DNA from: Alkalibacillus salilacus
Lineage (GTDB): Bacteria > Bacillota > Bacilli > Bacillales > Alkalibacillaceae
NCBI RefSeq assembly: GCF_030812915.1
Contig: NZ_JAUSTQ010000001.1
Location: forward strand, 248,001 to 312,000
DNA: 64,000 nucleotides
Reading direction: 5' to 3'
The position numbers were made by a program, and so were the translations under genes. Position 1 is the first letter of the stretch. The number at the start of each line of letters is the position of its first letter. This document shows, one piece after another, positions 34,549-44,442 of the stretch. The notes below the pieces were generated by a model. It saw only the letters and a list, made by a program, of their open reading frames with translations, was not told the origin of the DNA and did not search any database.

Positions 34549-36885
34549 TTATCGATTTATCCACCGTAATAATCTTTCAACATTCTTTCTGCTTATTTTC
34601 CCGCCTGAAAAGCGATCAATTTGCCTAAATGGCATGTTAATAACAAAGTACACATTATTTGCCGTTAACGGTTTTCCAATCTTTTTAAAGAAAAAGTGAA
34701 AGAACATAATTAAATTATATAATGATTTTCCTAACCAATTCTTATACTGTGCTTGATTAATCGTGTCATTCATTCCTAAATCTTTATGAAGATCCCAGGT
34801 TTTCGGAGGTAGTTTTTCCCCTAATAATTTTTCGAATTCTGAATCGGGAATATCCTTTACCTGCGCCACTGCGTAATGCGGATATTCGCTCTTTAAAAAT
34901 ATCGACGGGGATACGCCATCCATCTCAACCGTTTCCTCCAGATGAATCTCTTGAACGGAACTGCCAACTTGAACCTTGTAATTCCCTGATTCAATCTCCC
35001 AATCCTTTATTTCAGGATTATAATACGAGAAATCCCGTCTTGTTAATGCTAGTGTTACCCGCTTCGTTTCCCCTGGTTCCAAGTGTACTTTATCAAAGCC
35101 TTTCAATTCTTTTTTCGATCGGAAAATTTCTGAATCTACCTTTTCAATATACAACTGTGCGATTTCTGCTCCAGCCACTTGCCCTGAATTTGTCAGATCG
35201 AAACTTACATTTAAACGATCAATCTTTATATTACTATATTCAAAGGTTGTATAAGATAGCCCGTATCCAAATGGGTAACGCACTGGTATATTAGCCGTTT
35301 CAAAGTATCTATAACCGATGAATAACCCTTCTTTATGTTCACTTGTTACTTGATCTCCAGGAAAATATGGCGAAGAAGGGATGTCGGAATAAACGATCGG
35401 GAATGTTTCGTTCAATTTACCACTCGGATTGTGTTTACCAAGAAGAACATCAACAACAGCTTCCCCAACACCTTGGCCAGACAGGTAAGTGTGTAAAATA
35501 CCTTGCACCTGATCTGCAAATGGTAATTCAAGTGCTCCACCACCAGCTAAAACAACCACCACATTCTTATTAACTTTTACTAAAGATTCAACAAGGTCTA
35601 ATTGATTCTGCGGCAGTTTCAAGTCTTCTCGATCTACCCCTTCAGCTTCCTTACTTTCATCTAGACCAATAAATAAAATAACTGTTTCAGCAGATTTCGC
35701 AAGACTTGTTGCTTCTTTCAATAATTTACTACTCTTTCCTCCCATACGCTTAAACCCTTGTGCGTATCCAACAATATTTAACGGAGAATCTTCTAAATTA
35801 TTCAGTGGATTACTTAACTTATAAGGGTTAATTAAAGAGCTTCCTGCGCCTTGATATCTTGGATTCTTTGCAAAATCACCAATAACAGCTACTTTTTCCT
35901 CTTCATTAAGCGGGAGAATGTTATTTTCATTCTTAAGCAGTACCATAGACTGACGAGCAGCTTCAACTGCCTTATTATGGTGTTCCTCATAATCTGCTTG
36001 TACAGATTCTTGATCGTCTAGACGCACTTTATTTATCAGAGATAACAATTGATCTACCGCTTCATCTAATACTGATTCATCTAGAGTTCCTGCATTTACT
36101 GCCTCCACAATTTCTTGATCAGTAATTCCATTAGTAGATGGCATTTCTAACTGGTTATGGGCTTTTAATCCTGCAACACGGTCATTATTTCCACCCCAGT
36201 CCGTTACAATAACACCATCAAATCCCCATTCAGAATACAAAATATTATTCGCTAAATGTTGGTTTTCATTTGCGTACTCGCCATTAACCTTGTTATAAGA
36301 GGACATGATTGTATGTGGATTACTTTCTTTCACTACTTTTTCAAACCCTGTTAAATAAATCTCTCTAAGTGAACGCTCATCGACGATTTCATCAATTGTC
36401 ATCCGCATATGTTCCTGACTATTCACAGCATAATGTTTAGGACAAGCTGAAATCCCGTTAGATTGAATGCCTTTTACCATTTCACTAGCAAGCTCACCAG
36501 TTAAGTATGGGTCTTCTGAGAAATATTCAAAATTACGTCCACATAATGGATTACGTTTTATATTTAGACCAGGTCCTAGCAATACACTCACTTTTTCACT
36601 GCGCGCTTCCTTACCGATGTCTTGTCCTACTTCATTTATAAGGGACTTATCCCAACTATTTGCTAGCGTTGCTGCTGTTGGGTAGCAAGTTGCTGGTAAA
36701 CTTTTGTTTAATCCTAGGTGATCTGCTTTCCCACCTTGTTTACGTACTCCGTGTGGTCCATCAGTTAGCATTATGGATGGAATACCATGACGTTCTATTG
36801 CTTTCGTATTCCAAAAGTTTTGTCCAGACATGAGGGAAGCTTTCTCTTCCAAAGTCATTTGTTTAATTATATCTTTATGTTTCAT
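34549..36885 (-). CDS. Beta-glucosidase/beta-xylosidase, GH3, normal domain order
   Basis: A 778-residue cytosolic glycoside hydrolase (no signal peptide) that should hydrolyse beta-linked oligosaccharides. N-terminal (alpha/beta)8 domain at about 1-300 contains LTDGPHGVR, GRNFEYFSEDPYLTG, KHYAVNSQE and the nucleophile Asp229 in GVIVTDWGG. The alpha/beta sandwich at about 310-540 holds the putative acid/base Glu in ESKEAEGVDRE. A fibronectin III-like domain (about 575-650) follows, then an extra basic C-terminal tail of about 90 residues. ATG at 36885 is used. It lies directly after a second GH3 gene with reversed domains. Confidence 0.93.
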   Translation of the reverse strand: MKHKDIIKQMTLEEKASLMSGQNFWNTKAIERHGIPSIMLTDGPHGVRKQGGKADHLGLNKSLPATCYPTAATLANSWDKSLINEVGQDIGKEARSEKVSVLLGPGLNIKRNPLCGRNFEYFSEDPYLTGELASEMVKGIQSNGISACPKHYAVNSQEHMRMTIDEIVDERSLREIYLTGFEKVVKESNPHTIMSSYNKVNGEYANENQHLANNILYSEWGFDGVIVTDWGGNNDRVAGLKAHNQLEMPSTNGITDQEIVEAVNAGTLDESVLDEAVDQLLSLINKVRLDDQESVQADYEEHHNKAVEAARQSMVLLKNENNILPLNEEEKVAVIGDFAKNPRYQGAGSSLINPYKLSNPLNNLEDSPLNIVGYAQGFKRMGGKSSKLLKEATSLAKSAETVILFIGLDESKEAEGVDREDLKLPQNQLDLVESLVKVNKNVVVVLAGGGALELPFADQVQGILHTYLSGQGVGEAVVDVLLGKHNPSGKLNETFPIVYSDIPSSPYFPGDQVTSEHKEGLFIGYRYFETANIPVRYPFGYGLSYTTFEYSNIKIDRLNVSFDLTNSGQVAGAEIAQLYIEKVDSEIFRSKKELKGFDKVHLEPGETKRVTLALTRRDFSYYNPEIKDWEIESGNYKVQVGSSVQEIHLEETVEMDGVSPSIFLKSEYPHYAVAQVKDIPDSEFEKLLGEKLPPKTWDLHKDLGMNDTINQAQYKNWLGKSLYNLIMFFHFFFKKIGKPLTANNVYFVINMPFRQIDRFSGGKISRKNVERLLRWINR

Positions 36886-36911
36886 TCTACACCGCCCCAA
36901 AAATTATTATT

Positions 36912-36946
36912 GGGTAAGAAGGCAAACAAATTCCGCCTTCTTACCC
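36912..36946 (-). terminator. Hairpin between the two GH3 genes
   Basis: GGGTAAGAAGGC ... GCCTTCTTACCC, a 12-bp perfect stem in the 75-bp gap. It is followed in transcription direction by an A/T-rich stretch (AATAATAATTTTT). It could attenuate read-through into the second gene. Confidence 0.7.
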
Positions 36947-36960
36947 TAACAAGTCATATT

Positions 36961-39711
36961 TTAGTCAAACAGGTACGTTTGAAGTGTTGCATATAAAGAG
37001 TTATGCATACTGTTTCGTAGCCCTGTTGTAATCGCTGCTGGGTGCTCGTCATATGCTTCTTCTAAAGCGTCCTGATGGCCCGGTACGGATAATAGATTTA
37101 ACATTAAATCATTACCAGATGTGATCGCTTTTTCTGGTTCCATGAAACCGAACACTGCATCTGAAGTTACAACACCTTCAAATCCCCACTCTTCTCTAAG
37201 CATACCATTTAGTAGTGCTGAGTTTGCCCATTTTCCATCAATGTAAGAGAAACTAGACATTGCGCCAGTTACACCAGCCTCTTTTACAGTCATTTCAAAA
37301 GGACGCAGGTGAATTTCTCGCATTGCTTGTTCATTAGACCATACCAACATCCCAGAACGTGCATTTGTTTCTTGCTCATTCATGATAAAATGCTTCATGA
37401 ATACTGTAACACCTTGATCTTGAACACCTTTCGACATACCAGCACCAATCATGCCATTTAACACAGGGTCTTCTGACATGTATTCAAAGTTTCTTCCACC
37501 CCGTGGTGAACGGTGAACATTAAGAGCTGGAGCGTACCATCCGTGTATACCGTATGTTTGTGCTTCATGTCCTATCGTTTCACCCATCTCATATGCTAAG
37601 TCCTTATTCCAAGTGGATGCTACGGCTATTTCCGCTGGATATGCGCCAGCTTCAAACTGTTTAAAGCCGAAGAAATTAAAACCAGCAGGTCCATCCATTA
37701 GTACTGTATTTGGAATACCATGTTCATCAATTTCTTTAGTATGATAAGCAGCTTCTGTTACATAATCTATCATTTGATCTACAGTCAACTGATCTAAAAA
37801 GTCACTCCACAAAGGATCATCATAATCTAATCCTTTTAGATCTTCTAATTTAAGCCCATTATCAGCACCCGTAGTAGGCATTTCTACATCATCTTTAAAT
37901 TCATGTTCTTGAACTCTTTCAATTACTTTATCACTTGCAACTTTTGAATCATCTTGATCGGATGGATATGTCCCTTCCCAATCATTACGAGAAAGAACTG
38001 TCAAATCCTTTTCTGATTGAGTAAAACGATTCTTATATTCTGTTCCGGTATCAGCATCTTTTTGGTACACAATATCTTCAGACAATTCAAAGTCTACTGT
38101 GTTGTTAATTTCATGAACATTATTTCCAAGTTTAATCTCGTATGTTCCATTTTCTAAAATATAGTTCTCATTTTCCATATCATATGAAGCCATATCTCTT
38201 GTATCGTAATTAATCGTTAATACTTCAGACTCACCTGGTTCTAATGACTTCGTTTTTTCAAATGAAGCCAAGTTAATGGCAGACTTCTCAATACCTCCAG
38301 GTGTGTATGGAGGAGAGTAATAAACTTGTACGACATCTTTACCCGCTACATCACCTGTATTTGTTACTTCTACTTGTAACTCAATAGAATCACTGTTTAA
38401 TTCTTGATTTACGATACCCCAATCAAATGATGTATAACTTAAACCAGATCCAAAAGGAAATTGAACGGCTTGATTGTATCCTTCTTCATCATCTTGATAA
38501 AAAGTCTCATAGAATCTGTACCCTACATAAATACCTTCTTCATAGTTAAGGTAAGCTTTATCTAAATTCTCATACTGATAATCTCCAAAGTTTTCACTTG
38601 CTGGTGAAGAATCAACATCATAAGCATACGTATCAGTTATATGTCCAGAAGGGTTTACTTCGCCTGATAATACTTTAGCAAGCGAATTAGTCCCAAATGG
38701 TCCAGGTATTCCGGTCCAAACAACAGACTTAATACTTGGAAATTCTTCTATAAAGCCTAATTCTAGGGTATTACCAGCATTCACAACAAGCGTCACGTTA
38801 TTAAAGTTCTCAGCTGTCTTTTCAACTAAGGCACGCATATCATCAGATATCCTTAGTTCATCTTCACTTAAATCTGTAGCTTCCACAGCATCATTTTGGA
38901 TAACTATCATCGCGTTATCAGAGTACTCTTTAGCTTGGGCTAACGCCTCATCAGATACATCCGGTTCGCCCTCTGACTCATTACTGCTTAACATGCCTTT
39001 GGCGACTTGAATAAGTCCAGTGTCTGAATCACCAGTTGATGCTTCTATTTCAGGTAATCCCATATAGTAATCATATAGTTCTTGGTTATATTCAATACCT
39101 TCATTCTTAAGGGCATCAAATAAACTCACAGCACGAGATAGGTCAGAAGCCCCTGAACCACCTCCGCCATATTTAAAATTAAAGGCTGTAGAACCAAATA
39201 CATTAATTTTTTTATCTTCTAACGGCAACGAATTATTTTCATTTTTTAATAATACTAATCCTTCATCCGCAATCTTTTCTGAAACATCATCAGCTGTTGC
39301 TCTAGCTTGGTCAGCTTCTTCACTTGTTGTATCAATTGTAATATATTTACCAGCCATGTTCTCAACGATACTTATAGCTCTCGGTCCAAATGTTATAAAA
39401 ATGATTAATAACAGTGCAGCAAAGATCGACCAAATAGTGAAACGTCTTGGTCTATTTTTTAATTTCTTATACATTTTCGCTTCTTTTTTCTCAGCTTTTC
39501 TTTCTTTACGATTTAAAGATTTCAATTCTTCTTTTCTTTGTTGTTTCTTTTCTTTTCGCAAAAGTTTATCGTTTTTTACCTCTGCCTTTTGTTCTGATTC
39601 TGGCAAAGCAGCAATTTCTTGCTTTCTTTCTTTACGCTTTGCCTTATCTCCCCTTACTCGTTGTAAAATTTCTTGCTTCCAGGCTTTTCTCTTTTTAAAG
39701 TATTTAATCAC
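36961..39711 (-). CDS. Membrane-anchored GH3 enzyme with reversed domain order
   Basis: A 916-residue protein. Residues 1-90 are extremely Lys/Arg/Glu-rich and cytosolic; a single membrane span follows at about 91-108, leaving the catalytic part outside. The GH3 C-terminal sandwich comes first (about 150-350; EGLVLLKNENNSLPL), then the fibronectin III-like part (about 470-560). The GH3 barrel is last (about 630-880), with LMDGPAG, GRNFEYMSEDPVLNG, KHFIMNEQET and nucleophile Asp851 in GVVTSDAVFG. Such swapped GH3 enzymes are known from rumen clostridia. The GTG start has GGAGAGGTG. A cre-like site lies upstream, and it is probably co-transcribed with the second GH3 gene. Confidence 0.9.
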   Translation of the reverse strand: MIKYFKKRKAWKQEILQRVRGDKAKRKERKQEIAALPESEQKAEVKNDKLLRKEKKQQRKEELKSLNRKERKAEKKEAKMYKKLKNRPRRFTIWSIFAALLLIIFITFGPRAISIVENMAGKYITIDTTSEEADQARATADDVSEKIADEGLVLLKNENNSLPLEDKKINVFGSTAFNFKYGGGGSGASDLSRAVSLFDALKNEGIEYNQELYDYYMGLPEIEASTGDSDTGLIQVAKGMLSSNESEGEPDVSDEALAQAKEYSDNAMIVIQNDAVEATDLSEDELRISDDMRALVEKTAENFNNVTLVVNAGNTLELGFIEEFPSIKSVVWTGIPGPFGTNSLAKVLSGEVNPSGHITDTYAYDVDSSPASENFGDYQYENLDKAYLNYEEGIYVGYRFYETFYQDDEEGYNQAVQFPFGSGLSYTSFDWGIVNQELNSDSIELQVEVTNTGDVAGKDVVQVYYSPPYTPGGIEKSAINLASFEKTKSLEPGESEVLTINYDTRDMASYDMENENYILENGTYEIKLGNNVHEINNTVDFELSEDIVYQKDADTGTEYKNRFTQSEKDLTVLSRNDWEGTYPSDQDDSKVASDKVIERVQEHEFKDDVEMPTTGADNGLKLEDLKGLDYDDPLWSDFLDQLTVDQMIDYVTEAAYHTKEIDEHGIPNTVLMDGPAGFNFFGFKQFEAGAYPAEIAVASTWNKDLAYEMGETIGHEAQTYGIHGWYAPALNVHRSPRGGRNFEYMSEDPVLNGMIGAGMSKGVQDQGVTVFMKHFIMNEQETNARSGMLVWSNEQAMREIHLRPFEMTVKEAGVTGAMSSFSYIDGKWANSALLNGMLREEWGFEGVVTSDAVFGFMEPEKAITSGNDLMLNLLSVPGHQDALEEAYDEHPAAITTGLRNSMHNSLYATLQTYLFD

Positions 39712-39871
39712 GATACACCTCTCCTATCTTTTTGTCCTTCTTTTCCTTTCAAAACGTATGTATTGCTACTTCGTTAAAAACGATCATGTTATTTCAATTT
39801 TAAATTGCAACTTATCCACCTCAGTTAGAGGCTAATTTCAAATAATATAAGCCTTTCCACTCCAGACTACA

Positions 39872-39885
39872 TAATAGCGCTTTCA
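39872..39885 (-). promoter_or_regulatory. cre-like catabolite-response site upstream of the GH3 pair
   Basis: Minus strand TGAAAGCGCTATTA matches the CcpA consensus (TGWAANCGNTNWCA) at 13 of 14 positions. It lies about 160 bp upstream of the first GH3 start, in its leader/promoter region. This suggests repression by preferred sugars. Confidence 0.65.
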
Positions 39886-40035
39886 TTTTTGTTCAACACT
39901 TTTTAAGTGATTTAGTGATAGTGTCTTAATCTTAAGTACTATCTTACTCCTTAGTATCAATATACTAGCCGCTATTATCGAATACATTCCATTAATTTAG
40001 AAATAATATTCCGATTTTTGACTTTTTATAAAAAA

Positions 40036-40064
40036 TAGGCATTGCCCAAAAATGGCAATGCCTA
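40036..40064 (-). terminator. Terminator after the AraC-GH39 gene
   Basis: Minus-strand TAGGCATTGCC ... GGCAATGCCTA hairpin followed by TTTTTTATAAAAAG, about 150 bp past the stop. Confidence 0.85.
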
Positions 40065-40216
40065 AATTTCATTCTTTATCTAAAGATGTACAACTTGGAC
40101 CTATACAACAAAATATCGCTGAATTATTGTCATCCATTATTTTTTTTACGACTGCAAAGAGATCCCCCAAATGATTAGTGAATTCTAACTAGAGTGTGTA
40201 TCTAGAGTAGATTCTC

Positions 40217-42730
40217 TTAATATCTCTGTATTATTTCAATAAGCTGAACCTCGTGGGGCTGAAGAGTCGTATGTACGGTATACTCATCCTCTCCTGTTAT
40301 TAACTCAGTGTGTATTCCAGGTTCTGCCTTTCCTTTGAGGTAGTTCATCATATCTGTATCTAGATGTTCTGGTGCTCCTATATCTAGCCATGCATCATAG
40401 GTAGAGCCTTGATCTCTATTCACAAACTGTTTCTTTAGTAGATAGTCCCCTTTTAAACCAAGCAAGGATAATTCATAGGACTTAATATTTTCATTTTCAA
40501 ATACCGTATAACGACTAGTTTGATTTAATTGGGAATAATCAAATGATCGATACAGTTGATTTGGATGACTATAATTATATAGTAAAATCTGATAATCATT
40601 CCCTTTTCTTGTCACAATTATATCATCTTCCTGATAGACCAACTCGTCTCCTAACTTATTCAGAAAGTAATAGGCATGATAAGCTGCTTTCTTTAGACCA
40701 TTATAAGTCATTAGTCCAAAACCACCATGAAATAAAGGCTGTTCTATTTGAAATTCTTCAAATATGTCTGTAAAAGTCCAAAAACCCATACCCGACACTT
40801 TCCAATAATTTTGAATGGCGTTCTTCACAATAAATGGAGCCATGTAGCAAGTATCATGAAGCAAATCTCTACTGTTAATAGTTGCATTCCATTCCGAGAT
40901 CCATATCTCGTTAGCGAAATTATAGCTTTGAAACTTTTGGATCGTTTTGTCAATAACATTAGTAAGGTTCTGTGCATCCCCTAACATGACACTCCCATAT
41001 TCAGATAATTGTTCAATCGGGTTTTCTGATAAACTAGGATTATCAAAATTAGGTGATGGATTATTGAGTCGTTTATTATTTCGAGTGAGGTTATAGACAT
41101 GAAAACTAATAAAATCTGGATGAATGTTTTTTTCCTGCATAAAAATATCAAAGTTTTCTAACCAAGCGTCTTCAACTGAAATAAACCCAAATCCACCAAG
41201 CTTAATTTCAGAATCAATGCTTTTAATTCTTTTATAACTTTTTTCATATAACTTAAAAAACTCTTCTTGGGTTCCTGACCAAAAACTTCTAACCTCAGGT
41301 TCATTCCAAAATTCAAAATACCAAGTTCTTACCTCCATCAAGCCGTAACGGTTAATAATATGTTTAAAGAAGGCTTCTAACAATGCTAACCACCGATTCA
41401 TATCCTTAGGTGGAGAAATATACGCATTCCACCAGAAAATCTTATCTCCTGTACTTGCTAAATCCTTTGGCATAAAACCTATTTCAATAAATGGTTTTAC
41501 ATTGGCCTGTAATAAATTATCTATAATAGAGTCAATATGATTAAAATTAAAGTAATATGTTCCATCTTCTTTCTCATTATAAACAAGAAGTTGATCGGCA
41601 AAGATTCCATGAAATCGAACATATTCAAACCTAATATCTTTTTGGATTTGATGTAGCTGATCCGTAAAATCCCTTCTAAGAGCATGAGGGGCGTATCCAA
41701 AAGTCATTAGTTTAGTAATAGTTGGAGTAATCTTTTCTTTAGTTCGATTCATATCAACATGATATTTTTGTTCAGCGGTTATTAGGTCTTCCCTATTTTC
41801 GCTTTTCTCAATATGTTTGAACAAGTTCTTCAGTGATTCATGGCTATTAATATTCAAATAATCATTAGGAATGCTTTGATCGATGTCCACTTTATATTGC
41901 TCTCGGTACTGCATTGGTGTAATTCCCAATATCTCCTTGAAGACCCTGTAATAAGCTTTACTATCTGGAAAACCAAACTTAAGTGCTATATCGGTAATTG
42001 TCTCATCAGTGGTTCGTAATGAAGATAATGATTTATTAAGCCTGATGCTGTCTAGTTTCTTCTTAAATGACTCTCCAACATTAGACTTAAAGTACCTTGA
42101 TAAATACTGTGGATTTAAAGAAAACTCATCTGCAATTTTCCGCAAACTTAATTGGGAATCCCTACAGTGTTGATTCATATATTTTAATATCTCTAGCAAC
42201 CTATGGTCACGCTCTATCTCTTTAACTTTACTCTGTGTAGGGAGTTCATAGTGTTCCAAAAGTATGACGATTAATTCAAGTAATAATTTCTCAACTTTTA
42301 AGTAGTACAGATGCTTTCTGTTAAGTATGAGGTCCATCATATTTGCTAGAATATATTTAATTTGATCAAGTGTGTATGTGGATTCAGTTCCCATTTCGTT
42401 AGAGTTTAAATAAAACCTTTTTTCTGAAAGATTAATATTATGGGTTTTTACATGGTTATGATCAATTTGAAGTGCTAAAACTTGTGTTTCCCCAACCCTA
42501 CCCTTAGAGTTAATGAAGTGGAGTTCATTCCCATTCACAAGAAATAAATCCCCCTCTTCAAGTTGAAAGCTATCCTGATTAACTCTTATTTCTATGGAAC
42601 CGTTTAGAACAAAAAGGATCTCAAGATCTTCGTGCCAATGAAATGGAAAATGTTCAACGGTTTGTGTAAAAACTCTAACCGGCAAATCTTCTTGGTAGTC
42701 TATTTGCTCATATTGATAACGGGTATCCAT
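40217..42730 (-). CDS. AraC regulator fused to a GH39 glycosidase domain
   Basis: An 837-residue cytosolic fusion. Cupin-like sensor at about 15-95 (FHWHEDLEILFVLNGSIEI). AraC double helix-turn-helix at about 178-280 (LSLRKIADEFSLNPQYLSRYFK; GFPDSKAYYRVFKEILGITPMQYR). GH39 (beta-xylosidase-like) barrel at about 330-700, then a beta domain. Both GH39 catalytic glutamates are present: Glu477 in FEFWNEPE and Glu613 in WISEWNAT. It probably senses xylo- or gluco-oligosaccharides and controls the neighbouring GH3 genes. Whether the barrel hydrolyses or only binds sugar is open. It has its own terminator. Confidence 0.92.
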   Translation of the reverse strand: MDTRYQYEQIDYQEDLPVRVFTQTVEHFPFHWHEDLEILFVLNGSIEIRVNQDSFQLEEGDLFLVNGNELHFINSKGRVGETQVLALQIDHNHVKTHNINLSEKRFYLNSNEMGTESTYTLDQIKYILANMMDLILNRKHLYYLKVEKLLLELIVILLEHYELPTQSKVKEIERDHRLLEILKYMNQHCRDSQLSLRKIADEFSLNPQYLSRYFKSNVGESFKKKLDSIRLNKSLSSLRTTDETITDIALKFGFPDSKAYYRVFKEILGITPMQYREQYKVDIDQSIPNDYLNINSHESLKNLFKHIEKSENREDLITAEQKYHVDMNRTKEKITPTITKLMTFGYAPHALRRDFTDQLHQIQKDIRFEYVRFHGIFADQLLVYNEKEDGTYYFNFNHIDSIIDNLLQANVKPFIEIGFMPKDLASTGDKIFWWNAYISPPKDMNRWLALLEAFFKHIINRYGLMEVRTWYFEFWNEPEVRSFWSGTQEEFFKLYEKSYKRIKSIDSEIKLGGFGFISVEDAWLENFDIFMQEKNIHPDFISFHVYNLTRNNKRLNNPSPNFDNPSLSENPIEQLSEYGSVMLGDAQNLTNVIDKTIQKFQSYNFANEIWISEWNATINSRDLLHDTCYMAPFIVKNAIQNYWKVSGMGFWTFTDIFEEFQIEQPLFHGGFGLMTYNGLKKAAYHAYYFLNKLGDELVYQEDDIIVTRKGNDYQILLYNYSHPNQLYRSFDYSQLNQTSRYTVFENENIKSYELSLLGLKGDYLLKKQFVNRDQGSTYDAWLDIGAPEHLDTDMMNYLKGKAEPGIHTELITGEDEYTVHTTLQPHEVQLIEIIQRY

Positions 42731-42924
42731 TTTCCTTTTTCTCCTTCCCCCAAAAGTAAAAGGTAATTATATATGTTCTATATATCATATAAATAAGGTA
42801 ATTTTAACAGGACAACCACATTCCTTCAATAAACTCCGAAAGTAAAGTGGTTGACTGCGCAGTATCTGAAACATTTCTGTTTGGAATGTGTTTTACTGGA
42901 TTAAAATGCTTACATAGCATAAAA

Positions 42925-42957
42925 AATCCCGTACGACTTTAATGGTCATACGGGATT
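42925..42957 (-). terminator. Terminator, diverged copy of the sspP terminator
   Basis: AATCCCGTACGAC ... GGTCATACGGGATT hairpin, followed on the minus strand by TTTTTTATG. It probably ends transcription of the small membrane protein gene at 43106. Confidence 0.8.
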
Positions 42958-43105
42958 GATTTTTGAAATTTGATTATGTCAAAATACCTTCTTAAATGGT
43001 TTAGACTTGTTAACACAGTGGTTTTCTATAACAACAAAACCCTCATATTCGTGATCCTCTTTTATAAATAAGTTCAAAAAATAAATAGTGCTAAATATCA
43101 ACAGT

Positions 43106-43285
43106 TTAGTTTTCTGGAACATAATTTTTACTAAGAGATTTATTAACTTGTACAAAGCCTATTCCAGATAATAGTGCTGAAAGTGATCCAATAAATGCAG
43201 CAATTCCAATATCACCGAACATCATCATACTTAATAAAATACCAATTACACCTACAACAATTAAAGTAAAACCAATAATTTTCAT
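43106..43285 (-). CDS. Small two-span membrane protein
   Basis: A 59-residue protein with two membrane spans (about 2-22 and 27-46) and a short polar tail (QVNKSLSKNYVPEN). ATG at 43285 has AAGGAGAT upstream; the longer frame reaching 43321 has none. Function unknown, no family recognised. Confidence 0.65.
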   Translation of the reverse strand: MKIIGFTLIVVGVIGILLSMMMFGDIGIAAFIGSLSALLSGIGFVQVNKSLSKNYVPEN

Positions 43286-43520
43286 ATTAATCTCCTTTCT
43301 TTTTATAACATAGTAATACAAATGTTAGATATATACTAATTCAACAATTATAGACAAATAACCTTTTTATTCGAGGAATTATTTATAATTATATTCCTAC
43401 TTGTTAAATTTTTCGATTTAAATTCTTTGGTTATAGATGGACATTGGATTTATCCTTCATGAATAACTCTGGAATATCAAAACTAAACTAGGTAAAACAA
43501 TTAGATTTTGGACCAGTTTT

Positions 43521-44015
43521 TCAATCAAGCGATGAAAAAAGTAAATCATCATCCAACATTTCAGGCTCCTGATCAGTCACTTGGATTTGTAGAACTGGCG
43601 CTGCGTGAACTATGACATACGAATGTTGTAACCCCAGTACAATAGAAGATAAAACCTTCTTACCACTATTATCAAAACCATAACCTTGAACACTTTTGAT
43701 TAGATCATGTTCAGTTGTAAAACTAGAGCACGCTATAATATGGTCTTGACCTCCGTTAGGTTCTTCCGTTAATTCATATTCAAAAGGATAGGGATCTTGT
43801 TGCTCAAAAAGTTCAAGAAAATCCTCTCCATCATCATTTTCAGCACCAACGATCCTCCAGTAATGCAGTTGATGTGACTTATAGTTACGAAATTTTATTA
43901 ACAACTCACTCGAATAAAGGGACAACTCTTTACTCAATTGCTTGATGTGAAGAGGATTCGAGAACAAACCTAACAACAACCACTCTTCATTTGAATCATT
44001 ACTCTTCCATTTCAT
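43521..44015 (-). CDS. Uncharacterised soluble protein
   Basis: A 164-residue acidic protein without membrane segments. It contains one Cys, acidic clusters (GAENDDGEDFLELFEQQD, PEMLDDDLLF) and a hydrophobic strand VLSSIVLGLQHSYVIVHAAP. A strong AAAAAGGAGGG site supports a real gene. No family recognised. It may be accessory to its unknown neighbours. Confidence 0.6.
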   Translation of the reverse strand: MKWKSNDSNEEWLLLGLFSNPLHIKQLSKELSLYSSELLIKFRNYKSHQLHYWRIVGAENDDGEDFLELFEQQDPYPFEYELTEEPNGGQDHIIACSSFTTEHDLIKSVQGYGFDNSGKKVLSSIVLGLQHSYVIVHAAPVLQIQVTDQEPEMLDDDLLFSSLD

Positions 44016-44442
44016 ATCAACATCCCTCCTTTTTTATAGTTATTTATAAACGCTATAAATCCTTCAATCCATTGACTCATTTATTCAATAAAAATTTATT
44101 GAATTGTGACTAGGGCTTATCTTATCTGTTTTAGAGTAATAAGGGTAGCTTAAGTCCGACAGTTAGTGCCTGTAAGCCTATAGAAAGTTACTGTTTTCCC
44201 ATCGTATGCTTTTATATTCTTACCATTTTTCCAAAGTATAGATTTTTTTCCTTATCAAAAGCTATATGTAAATCAGTAAGGAAAGCGATCATTAATAATA
44301 ATGATTTGGTAGCAATTATTGATCTAAGTAAAGATGCCTTTACATAAACAGCAACCAAACTTGGTCGTGCAAAAGAGTTCAAGGTTAATACCGGAAATCT
44401 AAAACAGGATTAGGCAAGATGCAGTAGGAGGAGCAATACCAT
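44016..44442. other. Gap with a diverged copy of the sspP upstream region
   Basis: About 430 bp without a supported gene. Positions 44233-44292 align with 32150-32212 (shared GTATAGATT, TCAAAAGCTATA, AAATCA and AAGGA blocks), but no spore-protein frame follows. Near the right end is the antiporter's ribosome binding site (AGGAGGAG). Confidence 0.5.

Noticed and set aside
39815..39830. Isolated DnaA-box-like TTATCCACC
   Set aside because: One mismatch, no neighbouring boxes and no replication context.
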